Assembly: GCF_019397265.1 (NCBI RefSeq)
Contig: NZ_CP068985.1
Coordinates: 7,413,001-7,477,000 of the forward strand
DNA length: 64,000 bases
Reading direction: 5' to 3'
Origin: Nonomuraea coxensis DSM 45129
Lineage (GTDB): Bacteria > Actinomycetota > Actinomycetes > Streptosporangiales > Streptosporangiaceae
Every line of letters starts with the position of its first letter. The stretch's first letter is position 1. This document shows positions 52,102 through 60,813 of the stretch, piece by piece. The position numbers were made by a program, and so were the translations under genes. A model generated the notes under the pieces. That model did no database searches. It saw only the letters and a list, made by a program, of their open reading frames with translations, and was not told the DNA's origin.

Positions 52102-53778
52102 TCACACCTCGGCCAGCGCGCGCCCCACGTCCTCGTCGTCCGGGGCCAGGTCGGCGGCGCGCAGCAGGTCCCGACGCGCCCGCTCCGGCAGCCCCGCCGC
52201 CCGCAACACCACCGACCGGTTGAACAGCAGCTCCGCGCTCTCCTCCACGTCGAGCGCGCGGCCCAGGTCGGCGAGGGCCTCCTCGTGGTCGCCGCGCTCG
52301 TGGGCCAGCTCGGCCCGGCCGGCCCACGCCGCCACCAGGCGCGGGTCCAGCTCCAGCGCCCGGTCGTAGGCGGCCCGCGCCTCCCGGGCGCGGCCCTCGG
52401 CCTGCTCGACCTGACCGAGCACGCACAGCAGGTACGGATCACGCGGCGCGACCGCCAGCCCCGCCTGCGCATCGTCCCTGGCCAGCGCGTACGCCCCGGT
52501 CGCCGCGTGGATCCCGGCCCGGTTGACGTAGGCGGGGGCGAAGGCCGGGTCCAGCTCCAGCGTGTGGTCCAGGTCGGCGCGGGCCCCCGCCAGGTCGCCC
52601 GCGGCGTAACGCAGCTCGGAGCGGTTGTAGTACGCCTCGGGGAAGGGCGGGCTGAGCCGCATGACGGCCTCGTAGTCGGCCAGCGCCTCCGCCGGGCGGC
52701 CGAGCCGGTGCAGCAGGTTGCCCCGGTCGAGGTAGTAGTCGGGGTAGCCGGGGTCGGCGGCGATCGCCCGCCCGTAGTCGGCCAGCGCCTCCTCGGGCCG
52801 GCCGGCCATGGCGAGGAGCTGGGCGCGGTTGGCGTGCAGCACGAGCCGGTGGATCGGGTGCTGGTCGGCGAGGTCGGCCCCGGCCAGGTCGAGCGCCTCC
52901 TGGACGAGGTCCATGGCGGCTTCCACGCGGCCCCTGCGCACCTCGACGAGGGCCTTGCCGTTGAGGTCGAAGCCCAGGTGGAAGGCGCGCTCGCGGGGGT
53001 CGGGCAGCAGGGAGGTGATGGTGACGGCCTCGTTGACCCAGGCCAGCGCCTCCTCCGGGTCGCGCCGGGCCGGGTCGTGGTGCCGGACGAGGATCATGGC
53101 CGTGGCGTAGGCCATCGTGGCGCGGCGCCGCGGGTCGGTGACGCGGCGGCGGGCCTCGTCGTAGAGCGCGCGGGCCTCGTCCTCCCGCTCGACGGCCTCC
53201 AGGGCGCCGGCGACCCGCACCAGCAGCCGCTCCCAGCCGCCCGGGTCGTCCTCGTACGCGCTCGCGCGCAGCCTGGCGAGCCCCGACTCGGCCATGGCGT
53301 GGTGGAAGCCCTCGTCGCGGTAGCGGTCGAAGTCCTCGGGCAGCGGCCCGGCCGACGGCGCCGACGGCCCCTCCTCGACGCGCAGCAGCGCGGGGTCGAG
53401 CCGGCGGCGCAGCACCGCGACCAGTTCGGCGTCGGTGGGGTCGGCCTCGGCCAGGTTGGTGACGGTGACCGTGAGCGGCCCCGTCCGCGTCAGGTGGCCG
53501 CGGACGAACTCGGCGAGCCCGTTGGCCAGCCTGAGCGTGCGCCGCGCCCCCGGGACCAGCACCCGCTGGGACCGGGGCAGACTGTCGGCGAGCGAGCGCC
53601 TGCGGGCCGGCACGAGCGGCCGCAGGGCGGGCGCCGCCGCCCTGATCTCGATGTCGTGAAGGGCGGGCAGGCCGGATCCGCTCTCCAGCGCCTCAGGGAC
53701 GAGGCGGCCGAGGAGCGCAGCGGCGAAGGTGTAGGGGCCTCCCGCGCGGCGGTCCGCGTCGATGACGATCGTGTTCAC
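52102..53778 (-). CDS. Tetratricopeptide repeat protein with unassigned N-terminal domain
   Basis: The 558-residue soluble protein has an N-terminal segment (1-135) that begins MNTIVIDADRRAGGPYTFAAALL and that I cannot assign. Helical TPR-like repeats span about 180-300. At least six clear TPR units follow (about 305-550; for example AQLLAMAGRPEEALADYGRAIAADPGYPDYYLDRG). TPR arrays bind peptides or proteins. GTG 53778 is preceded by GGAAGAGG. It lies downstream of a 24-residue peptide gene with a strong stem-loop between them, so it may be the partner of that peptide. Confidence 0.85.
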   Translation of the reverse strand: MNTIVIDADRRAGGPYTFAAALLGRLVPEALESGSGLPALHDIEIRAAAPALRPLVPARRRSLADSLPRSQRVLVPGARRTLRLANGLAEFVRGHLTRTGPLTVTVTNLAEADPTDAELVAVLRRRLDPALLRVEEGPSAPSAGPLPEDFDRYRDEGFHHAMAESGLARLRASAYEDDPGGWERLLVRVAGALEAVEREDEARALYDEARRRVTDPRRRATMAYATAMILVRHHDPARRDPEEALAWVNEAVTITSLLPDPRERAFHLGFDLNGKALVEVRRGRVEAAMDLVQEALDLAGADLADQHPIHRLVLHANRAQLLAMAGRPEEALADYGRAIAADPGYPDYYLDRGNLLHRLGRPAEALADYEAVMRLSPPFPEAYYNRSELRYAAGDLAGARADLDHTLELDPAFAPAYVNRAGIHAATGAYALARDDAQAGLAVAPRDPYLLCVLGQVEQAEGRAREARAAYDRALELDPRLVAAWAGRAELAHERGDHEEALADLGRALDVEESAELLFNRSVVLRAAGLPERARRDLLRAADLAPDDEDVGRALAEV

Positions 53779-53796
53779 GCGACCTCTTCCGGTGCG

Positions 53797-53825
53797 GCCG
53801 GCGCCTCTGTGCGGGAGGCGCCGGC
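53797..53825 (-). terminator. Stem-loop between the peptide gene and the TPR gene
   Basis: GCCGGCGCCTC and GAGGCGCCGGC form a perfect 11-bp stem with a 7-nt loop, 10 nt after the peptide stop and 19 nt before the TPR start. There is no T-tract. Its position suggests partial termination or mRNA stabilisation, giving more peptide than TPR protein. Confidence 0.6.
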
Positions 53826-53834
53826 GAGGTCGGC

Positions 53835-53909
53835 TCAGGACATGTGCCTCGGCGCGGCCGCGGCGGTGACCTTCACGGTTCCTGGCCGGTGAACGACGAT
53901 CTTCTTCAT
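53835..53909 (-). CDS. 24-residue peptide, candidate precursor or signalling peptide
   Basis: ATG 53909 has GAAAGGG 6-7 nt upstream and encodes a 24-residue basic peptide. It begins MKKIVVHRPGTVKVT, continues with AAAA and ends PRHMS at TGA 53835. The charged beta-prone N-half, the Gly-Thr and the short Ala-rich tail resemble leader/core organisation in small actinobacterial peptides, but no modification enzyme is adjacent. I do not recognise the family. The gene is followed by a stem-loop and the TPR gene on the same strand. Confidence 0.5.
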   Translation of the reverse strand: MKKIVVHRPGTVKVTAAAAPRHMS

Positions 53910-54001
53910 GGGGGCGCCCTTTCGCGTGCTCATGACCCGACGATCACTGATGACCGGTACATGTCAGCACACGGAAATCTCGCCCATCAAGGCATCTTCT
54001 G

Positions 54002-54015
54002 GTAAGGGCTCTTAC
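54002..54015. promoter_or_regulatory. Nested inverted repeat upstream of the peptide gene
   Basis: GTAAGGGCTCTTAC is a 5-4-5 inverted repeat nested in a wider TTCTGGT/ACCAGAA pair. It lies about 95 bp upstream of the peptide ATG in the region between ftsY and the peptide gene and could be an operator or a small hairpin. Confidence 0.4.
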
Positions 54016-54044
54016 ATCACCAGAAACGACCTGACCGTAATGGA

Positions 54045-55220
54045 TCACTCACCCAGGATCGCGTCCACGAAGACCTCGGCGTCGAACGGCGCCAGGTCGT
54101 CGGGACCCTCACCGAGCCCGACGAGCTTGACCGGCACGCCCAGCTCCCGCTGCACCGAGATCACGATGCCGCCCTTGGCGGTGCCGTCCAGCTTGGTCAG
54201 CGCGATGCCGGTGATGTTGACGACCTCGCCGAACACCTGGGCCTGGCGCATGCCGTTCTGGCCGGTGGTCGCGTCGAGGACGAGCAGCACCTCGTCGACC
54301 GTCGCCTTCTTCTCGATGACCCGCTTCACCTTGCCCAGCTCGTCCATCAGGCCGGTCTTGGTGTGCAGGCGGCCCGCGGTGTCGACGATGACGACGTCGA
54401 CCTTCTCCTCCATGCCCTTCGCGACCGCGTCGAAGGCCACGGACGCCGGGTCGGCGCCCTCGGGCCCGCGCACGGTGTCGGCGCCCACGCGCTCGCCCCA
54501 CGTCTGGAGCTGGTCGGCCGCCGCGGCGCGGAAGGTGTCGGCGGCGCCGAGCGTGACCTTCTTGCCGTCGCCGACCAGTGAACGCGCGAGCTTGCCCGTG
54601 GTGGTGGTCTTGCCGGTGCCGTTGACGCCGACGACGAGCACCACGGCCGGGCGCTCGCCGTGCTTCTGGACGTGCAGGGTGCGGTCGAGGTCGGGGTCGA
54701 TCTGGGCGAGCAGCTGCTCACGCAGCAGCGCCCGCACCTCCGCGGGCGTGCGGCTGCCCAGCACCTTGACGCGGGTGCGCAGTTCCTCGACGATCACCTG
54801 CGTCGGCGCGATGCCGACGTCGGCGGTGATGAGGCGCTCCTCGATCTCGTCCCACACCTCGTCGTCGAGCCGGTCACGGGACAGCAGCTCCAGCAGGCCG
54901 CGCCCGAGCGCGCTCTGCGAACGGGCCAGCCGCGAGCGCAGCCGCACCATCCGGCCGGCGGACGGCGGCGGCACCTCGATCTCGGGGACGACGACCATCG
55001 GCTCCGCCGGCGGGGCGGGCGGCGGCAGCGTGGTGGTCGCCCCGCCCTCGCGCTCCTCGGCCGCGGCGGGCGGCTTCTCCTTCTCCTCCGGGATCGGGAG
55101 GGTCTCTGGCGGCTTGACCGGCGGGGCCTTCCGGCCCGGCCTGAGCAGCAGGAAGAGACCGCCGGCCGCCAGCAGGGCGACGACGGCCACGATCACGATG
55201 ACGCCGAGGTAACTCTCCAC
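54045..55220 (-). CDS. ftsY: Signal recognition particle receptor FtsY
   Basis: The 391-residue SRP GTPase delivers ribosome-nascent chains to the Sec translocon. An N-terminal membrane helix (4-27) is followed by a Pro/Glu-rich A domain (to about 95), then the N domain and the G domain. The latter has G1 GVNGTGKTTTTGKLA, DTFRAAAADQL, G3 DTAGRLHTK and G4 TKLDGTAKGG, closing in GLGEGPDDLAPFD. The order smc then ftsY on the same strand, 53 bp apart, is conserved in actinobacteria. Confidence 0.97.
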   Translation of the reverse strand: MESYLGVIVIVAVVALLAAGGLFLLLRPGRKAPPVKPPETLPIPEEKEKPPAAAEEREGGATTTLPPPAPPAEPMVVVPEIEVPPPSAGRMVRLRSRLARSQSALGRGLLELLSRDRLDDEVWDEIEERLITADVGIAPTQVIVEELRTRVKVLGSRTPAEVRALLREQLLAQIDPDLDRTLHVQKHGERPAVVLVVGVNGTGKTTTTGKLARSLVGDGKKVTLGAADTFRAAAADQLQTWGERVGADTVRGPEGADPASVAFDAVAKGMEEKVDVVIVDTAGRLHTKTGLMDELGKVKRVIEKKATVDEVLLVLDATTGQNGMRQAQVFGEVVNITGIALTKLDGTAKGGIVISVQRELGVPVKLVGLGEGPDDLAPFDAEVFVDAILGE

Positions 55221-55273
55221 AAGATGTCAGTTTTCCAGATCGACTGTCATGGTCACGCCCAAGGCCACACCGT

Positions 55274-58200
55274 TCAGGCCGGCTCGCGCTCTCTGAGCCG
55301 CTGGCTGACGACCTGCGTGACCCCGTCGCCGCGCATCGACACGCCGTAGAGAGCGTCGGCGATCTCCATCGTGCGCTTGTTGTGCGTGATGACGATCAGC
55401 TGCGAGCTCTGCCGCAGCTCCTCGAAGAGCGTCAGCAGGCGCTGCGTGTTGGTGTCGTCAAGAGCGGCCTCGACCTCGTCCATCACGTAGAACGGCGACG
55501 GCCGCGCCTTGAAGATCGAGATCAGGAACGCCACCGCCGTGAGCGAGCGCTCGCCACCCGACAGCAGCGACAGCCGCTTGACCTTCTTGCCCGGCGGCCT
55601 GGCCTCGACCTCGATGCCGGTGGTCAGCATGTCGTCCGGCTGGGTGAGGACCAGCCGGCCCTCGCCGCCGGGGAACACGCGGGTGAAGATCTGCTCGAAC
55701 TCGCGGGCCACGTCGTCGTACGCGGAGGCGAACATCTGCTCCACGCGGTCGTCGACCTCCTTGACCACGGTCAGCAGGTCGCGCCGGGTCTTCTTCAGGT
55801 CTTCGAGCTGCGAGGTCAGGAACGCGTGCCGCTCCTCCAGCGCCGCGAACTCCTCCAGCGCGAGCGGGTTGACCTTGCCGAGCTGGTTCATCTGCCGCTC
55901 GGCGGCCCGCGCCCGCTTCTCCTGCTCCTCACGCACGTAGGGGACGGGCGGGTCGCCGGGGACCTCGGCGTCGGGGCCGTACTCGGTGAGCAGCGACTCG
56001 ACCTCGACGCCGAACTCCTCCAGCGCCCGCTGCTCCAGCTGCTCCAGCCGCAGCCGCTGCTCGGTGCGCGCGACCTCGCTGCCGTGCACGCGGTTGACCA
56101 GCTTGTCGAGCTCCTGGCCGAGCTCGCGCACCCGCAGGCGCACCTGCTTGAGCTCGGCGTCGATCGCGACGCGGGCGAGGTCGGCCTCGTCGCGCTCCCT
56201 GGAGGCCAGCGCGACCGACTCGGCCAGGGCCGCCAGCACCCGCTTGGCGCCCTTGCTCACGGCCTCGGCGAGCGCCGCCTGACGCCGCCGCCTGGCCCGC
56301 TGAGCGGCCGCCTGGGCGCGTTCCTCGCGTTCGCGGCGGGCGGCCCGCAGCAGGCCGTCGGCGCGGCCCTCGACGCTCTTGACGCGCTCCTCGGCCGTGC
56401 GGACCTGGAGGCGGGTGTCCATCTCGCGCCGGCGGGCCGCCTCGCAGGAGGCGGCCAGCTCGTCGCGCAGGTCGGTGGTGGGCTCGGTCTCCAGCTCCTG
56501 GGCGTATTCGGCCTCCGCCAGGCGGATCTCCAGCTCGGCCAGCTCCTCCAGGCCCTCGGCGCGGGCCGCCTCGGCCTTGGTCACGCTCGCGGCCAGCCGT
56601 TCGGCCTCGGCGCGGGCGGCGCCCGCGGCGGCCTCCAGCTGGGCGAGCCGCCGGGCGGCGGCGGCCGTGCGCTGGTCGGCCTCCCGCTGGCGGCCCCTGA
56701 CCTGGTCGAGCGCGCCCTGGGCGGCGCTCACGCCGGACTGGGCGGTCGTGACGGCGGTCTGGGCCTCGTTGACCCCGGTCTGGGCGGCCTCCAGGGCGGC
56801 CTGGGCGCGCTGCTCTCCGTCGATCGCCTCGTCCAGGGCCGCCGCGGTCTCCTCCGCCCGCGCCTCGGCCTCCTCCAGGTCTCTGACGGCCTCGTCGAAG
56901 GCGGCGCGGACCTGGAGCACGGACTGCCCGCCCGCGGCTCCGCCGCTCGCCACCCGCGCGCCCACCACGTCTCCCGCCATGGTGACGGCCCTGAGCCGCG
57001 GGTGCCGCTCGACCAGCTCCCGCGCCGCCTCCAGGTCGGCCACCACGGCGACGCCGTCGAGCACGTGGTCGAGCGCCGGCCGCAGGTGGTCGGGAACGGT
57101 GACCAGATCGGCGGCCCACCGCGCCCCCTCGGGCGCGGCCCCGTACGCACCGCCGCCCCCGCCGGAGCCGCTGGGTCCGCCGGGGCGGGCGACCAGCAGG
57201 GTGGCCTGGCCGGCGTCGCGGTCGCGCAGCAGGGTGAGGGCCTCCACGGCGGTGTCGATGGTCTTGACGGCGATCGCCTCGGCGACCGGGCCGAGCACGG
57301 CGGCGACCGCCGTCTCCGCGCCCGGCGTGACCTGCAGCGCGACGGCCAGCGGGCCGAGCACCCCGGCGAGGTCGGCCTCCAGCAGCGCGGCGCCGCCGTC
57401 GCCCCTCGCCAGGCCCAGCTCCAGGGCGTCGCGGCGGGCGGACAGCGCGGCGACCGAGCGCTGCGCCTCCTGGTCGGCGGAGCGCGCCGTGGCGACCGCC
57501 GCGCGGGCGGCCTGCAGCCCCGAACGCGGCTCGTCGAGGGCGGCCTTGGCCTCCTCGGCCGCCGCCCTGGCCGCGTCGGCGACCGCGCGGGCCTCCTCGA
57601 CCAGCGCCTGCGCCGTGGCCAGCTCCTCGGCCAGCGCGGGATCGACCGGGGGCTCCTCCAGCCGCTGGGTCTCCAGGTCCTCGCCGGCCTGCCGGGCGCG
57701 TTCGGCGGCCTCGGCCACCGCCTGCTGGAGCCGGCCGATCTCCTCCTCGGCGGCGCGGGCCCTGCTGCGTACGGAGTCGACCTGGCCGCGCAGCCTGGCC
57801 AGGCCCTCGCGGCGGTCGGCGGCGGCACGGGCGGCCAGCGCGAGCCGCCGCTCCTCCTCGCTCAGCTCGGCCTCGCACCCGGCCCGCGCCTGGACGGCCT
57901 CCTCGAGCAGCTCGCGCGCCTGCTCCAGCTCCGCCCTGAGCACGAGCTCGCGCTCGCGCGCCTCGTCCGCCTCGCGTTCGAGGTCTTCGGGGTCGCGGCC
58001 GCGGCGCTCGATGGAGGCGGCGTCGAGCGCGTGGCGGTGCCGCTCGGCGGCGAGCTGCTCCAGGCCGGTGATGCGCTCGCGGAGCGAGGACAGCCGGAAC
58101 CAGGTCTCCTGGGCGGCGGCCAGCCGGGGCTGGGCCTCGGCCTCCGCGGCCTCCAGCGCGGCCTCGCGCCGCTGGGCCTCGGCCAGCTCGGCCTCGACCT

Positions 58201-58969
58201 GGGCGCGCCTGGCCATGATCGCGGCCTCGTCGGCGGCCTCGCGCTCCAGGGTGGCGCGCAGCGTGCCGACGTCGTCGGCGAGCAGCCGCAACCGGGCGTC
58301 GCGCAGGTCGGCCTGGATGACGGCGGCCTTGCGGGCGATCTCGGCCTGCCTGCCGAGGGGCTTGAGCTGGCGGCGCAGCTCGGTCGCGAGGTCCTGGACG
58401 CGGGTCAGGTTGGCCTGCATGGCGTCCAGCTTCCGCAGCGCCTTCTCCTTGCGCTTGCGGTGCTTGAGCACGCCGGCGGCCTCTTCGATGAAGGCCCTGC
58501 GGTCTTCCGGGCCCGCGTGCAGCACGGCGTCGAGCTGGCCCTGGCCGACGATGACGTGCATCTCGCGGCCGATGCCGGAGTCGGACAGCAGCTCCTGGAT
58601 GTCGAGCAGGCGGCAGGTGTCGCCGTTGATCGCGTATTCGCTCTGCCCGGACCGGAACATCAGCCGGCTGATGGTGACCTCGGTGTAGTCGATCGGCAGC
58701 GCGCCGTCGGTGTTGTCGATGGTCAGCGTGACCTCGGCGCGGCCGAGGGGCGGCCGGGAGGAGGTGCCGGCGAAGATGACGTCCTCCATCTTGCCGCCGC
58801 GCAGCGACTTGGCGCTGTGCTCGCCCATGACCCAGGCGAGGGCGTCGACGACGTTGGACTTGCCGGAGCCGTTGGGGCCGACCACGCAGGTGATGCCCGG
58901 CTCGAACCGCAGGGCGGTGGCGGAGGCGAAGGACTTGAACCCGCGCAGGGTGAGGGTCTTCAGGTACAA
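55274..58969 (-). CDS. smc: Chromosome segregation protein SMC
   Basis: The 1231-residue condensin ATPase has N-terminal Walker A GPNGSGKSN (31-39) and two long coiled coils. The hinge lies at about 500-660 and contains an unusual short Gly-rich stretch, GPSGSGGGGGAYGAA. The C-terminal head has signature LSLLSGGERSL and Walker B FYVMDEVEAALDD. It compacts and separates chromosomes with ScpA/B. I start at TTG 58969, which gives the standard (L)YLKTLTLRGFKSF N-terminus with AAGGGGG 7 nt upstream. The longer ORF from 59026 adds an atypical tail. Confidence 0.96.
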   Translation of the reverse strand: MYLKTLTLRGFKSFASATALRFEPGITCVVGPNGSGKSNVVDALAWVMGEHSAKSLRGGKMEDVIFAGTSSRPPLGRAEVTLTIDNTDGALPIDYTEVTISRLMFRSGQSEYAINGDTCRLLDIQELLSDSGIGREMHVIVGQGQLDAVLHAGPEDRRAFIEEAAGVLKHRKRKEKALRKLDAMQANLTRVQDLATELRRQLKPLGRQAEIARKAAVIQADLRDARLRLLADDVGTLRATLEREAADEAAIMARRAQVEAELAEAQRREAALEAAEAEAQPRLAAAQETWFRLSSLRERITGLEQLAAERHRHALDAASIERRGRDPEDLEREADEARERELVLRAELEQARELLEEAVQARAGCEAELSEEERRLALAARAAADRREGLARLRGQVDSVRSRARAAEEEIGRLQQAVAEAAERARQAGEDLETQRLEEPPVDPALAEELATAQALVEEARAVADAARAAAEEAKAALDEPRSGLQAARAAVATARSADQEAQRSVAALSARRDALELGLARGDGGAALLEADLAGVLGPLAVALQVTPGAETAVAAVLGPVAEAIAVKTIDTAVEALTLLRDRDAGQATLLVARPGGPSGSGGGGGAYGAAPEGARWAADLVTVPDHLRPALDHVLDGVAVVADLEAARELVERHPRLRAVTMAGDVVGARVASGGAAGGQSVLQVRAAFDEAVRDLEEAEARAEETAAALDEAIDGEQRAQAALEAAQTGVNEAQTAVTTAQSGVSAAQGALDQVRGRQREADQRTAAAARRLAQLEAAAGAARAEAERLAASVTKAEAARAEGLEELAELEIRLAEAEYAQELETEPTTDLRDELAASCEAARRREMDTRLQVRTAEERVKSVEGRADGLLRAARREREERAQAAAQRARRRRQAALAEAVSKGAKRVLAALAESVALASRERDEADLARVAIDAELKQVRLRVRELGQELDKLVNRVHGSEVARTEQRLRLEQLEQRALEEFGVEVESLLTEYGPDAEVPGDPPVPYVREEQEKRARAAERQMNQLGKVNPLALEEFAALEERHAFLTSQLEDLKKTRRDLLTVVKEVDDRVEQMFASAYDDVAREFEQIFTRVFPGGEGRLVLTQPDDMLTTGIEVEARPPGKKVKRLSLLSGGERSLTAVAFLISIFKARPSPFYVMDEVEAALDDTNTQRLLTLFEELRQSSQLIVITHNKRTMEIADALYGVSMRGDGVTQVVSQRLREREPA

Positions 58970-59113
58970 GCGCGACCCCCTTCTCCCTGACCCGGACCTT
59001 CGGAAAAGCCTACTGGTCCCGGCCACCCGGCGCAGGCGACGCCGGGTGGGACAAGGGCAAATAGCAAGGGACGCCTCGTGGAGACGTCCCTGGGTCCTGC
59101 GTTCCGATCACTC

Positions 59114-59308
59114 TCAGGTGAGTGCCGGCTCGCGCTCCTGCAAGCGACTGAGCGCCTCGTCGCGGGTCTGCGCCGCAAGAGCGTCGTTCGTGGCCTGAAG
59201 TCGGATGAGTTCTGCCTCCAGGTCACGGATGCGCTGCTGCAGGCGGCGCATCTCCGAGACCATACGAGGGTCAGGACCGCCGACGTGGCCGAGTAGAGCC
59301 TTCGCCAT
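59114..59308 (-). CDS. Small coiled-coil protein upstream of smc
   Basis: The 64-residue protein begins MAKALLGHVGGPDPRMVSEMRRLQ. A heptad-patterned helix (RRLQQRIRDLEAELIRLQATNDAL) and a charged tail follow. GGAGG precedes ATG 59308. Similar short coiled-coil proteins with the AKALLGHVGG start are common in actinobacteria; the function is not known. A strong -10 (TATAGT) lies about 158 bp upstream. Confidence 0.78.
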   Translation of the reverse strand: MAKALLGHVGGPDPRMVSEMRRLQQRIRDLEAELIRLQATNDALAAQTRDEALSRLQEREPALT

Positions 59309-59465
59309 GGTAAAGGGTCCTCCACGCTGAGTGACCAGACTGGTTCGCGCACTTCTTATTCCGCGGGAGGGGTGCGCGTGGTACCTAACAAGAGTCGCAC
59401 CGGCAGTGTGGGCGGTCAAGTCGAACAAACCGCTGCGCCCTACTGATGGGCACTCCCGACATATA

Positions 59466-59471
59466 ACTATA
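59466..59471 (-). promoter_or_regulatory. Candidate -10 element upstream of the coiled-coil/smc region
   Basis: TATAGT on the minus strand sits in the most AT-rich stretch of this region (59450-59520, with TATATG just downstream). It is the best promoter candidate for the small coiled-coil gene. The gap 59309-59499 shows no other gene. Confidence 0.5.
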
Positions 59472-59499
59472 CCCTATTTGGGCGGTTTAACGAAAGTGG

Positions 59500-59787
59500 C
59501 TACCTCTCCACAAAACCACCCAAACTACCTCGGGGTTCGCTCCAACGTTCCACTACTCCATCGACCCTGCCCGGCGTGTCGCAACCTCTGAGCAGCTCCA
59601 GCAGCTTGACGCAGCTCACGCGCGAGCCCTCCGCGACGACCTCGACCCGGCCGTCGTCGGTGTTGCGGGCCCACCCGGTGAGGCCCAGCTCCAGTGCCCT
59701 GGCGCGGGTCCACCAACGGAAACCGACACCCTGGACCCTCCCCCGGACCCAGGCCGTCAACCTGGCGTTTTCCTGATTTTCCGTCAT
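59500..59787 (-). CDS. acyP: Acylphosphatase
   Basis: The 95-residue enzyme hydrolyses acyl phosphates. The catalytic Arg lies in VRGRVQGVGFRWWT (about 15-28) and the catalytic Asn in GWARNTDDGRVEVVAEG (about 42). The start ATG 59787 follows GGGGAGGGGAAAG. It belongs to the rpmF-rnc-mutM-acyP-smc-ftsY neighbourhood usual in actinomycetes, here separated from mutM by a LysR/MFS pair. Confidence 0.95.
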   Translation of the reverse strand: MTENQENARLTAWVRGRVQGVGFRWWTRARALELGLTGWARNTDDGRVEVVAEGSRVSCVKLLELLRGCDTPGRVDGVVERWSEPRGSLGGFVER

Positions 59788-59814
59788 CTTTCCCCTCCCC
59801 TGGGCCCGTCGTCC

Positions 59815-60720
59815 TCAGGCGACCAGGGCGTCCTTCGCGGAGGACGCCCACCCGGCCGCCGCCGCCACGAACGCCCTGACCGTCGCGCTCTCCGCCGCCC
59901 TGACCCAGGCCAGGCCCAGGATCGACGGCGCCAGCCCGCTGACCGGCACGAAGCTTACGTCGGGCCGCTCGTGGACGGCCGCGGTGGGGGTGCAGAAAAG
60001 CATTCCCCCACGCCCGAGGGCCACCTGTGTCAAGCCCTCCTGCGCGGTGGCGACGGCGCCCGACCGGGGTATCGGCCGTCCGGAAGGCGTCACGGAGGGT
60101 GCCGTCCGCTCGCTCCACCAGCACGGCGCCGGCCCCGCCAGGCCGATCAGGGGAACCTCGGCCAGTTCCTCCGCCGTCACGGCCGGCCGCCCCGCGAGCG
60201 GATGGCCGGCGGGGAGTCCGAGCCGATAGGAGACCCTGTTCAGCGCCGGCCCCGTGGCGAGGTCGGGCTCGTCCACCGGCAGGAGGGTGAAGGCGACGTC
60301 CACCTCACCGGCCCGCAGCCGGGTGAACGGGTCGGCGAGCGGGATCTCCACCAGCTCGGCCGCGCTGCCGGGATGGCGGCGCTCGAAGGCCCGTACGCTG
60401 CCCGTCACGACCTCCGTGGGCGTCGCGAGGAAGCCCACCCGCACCACCTCCTTCACCGCCCGCGCGGCGGCCGTGGCGCGGCTCACGGCGCCCGTCACGC
60501 CGTCGTAGGCGGGCCTCAGGTCGGCCAGGAACCGCTCGCCGAGCGGCGTGAGGCGCACCCGCCGGCTCGTCCGCTCGAACAGCCGGCCGCCGATCCTGGT
60601 CTCCAGCGCGCGCAGGAGCTGGCTGACCCGGGCGGGTGACAGGTAGAGGCGTTCGGCCGTACGGGCGAAGTGCAGCTCCTCGCTGAGCACCAGGAAGCAC
60701 TCCAGCTCCCTGAAGTCCAT
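59815..60720 (-). CDS. LysR family transcriptional regulator
   Basis: The 301-residue regulator has the LysR helix-turn-helix at residues 1-60 (FRELECFLVLSEELHFARTAERLYLSPARVSQLLRALETRIGGRLFERTSRRVRLTPLG) and a periplasmic-binding-like co-inducer domain. It is divergent from the MFS transporter at 60814. The 93-bp gap must contain its operator, but I see no clear T-N11-A site. Confidence 0.93.
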   Translation of the reverse strand: MDFRELECFLVLSEELHFARTAERLYLSPARVSQLLRALETRIGGRLFERTSRRVRLTPLGERFLADLRPAYDGVTGAVSRATAAARAVKEVVRVGFLATPTEVVTGSVRAFERRHPGSAAELVEIPLADPFTRLRAGEVDVAFTLLPVDEPDLATGPALNRVSYRLGLPAGHPLAGRPAVTAEELAEVPLIGLAGPAPCWWSERTAPSVTPSGRPIPRSGAVATAQEGLTQVALGRGGMLFCTPTAAVHERPDVSFVPVSGLAPSILGLAWVRAAESATVRAFVAAAAGWASSAKDALVA

Positions 60721-60813
60721 GTCCGCCTCCCCGTGGATCGTTCAGCCTGACTCAACCAAGCCTTCGGACTTCGCCGTTGTTCCCGGAGCCGGGCCGGAAG
60801 AAGGCTGAGGGGC

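Noticed and set aside
55382..58990. A 1202-codon open frame on the plus strand opposite smc
   Set aside because: It mirrors smc codon by codon. Its translation is low-complexity Gly/Arg/Leu/Gln without domains, as expected from a GC-rich antisense frame.
60721..60813. Classical LysR T-N11-A box between the LysR and MFS genes
   Set aside because: Several partial repeats of GAAGGCT are present, but I found no convincing dyad, so no operator is called.
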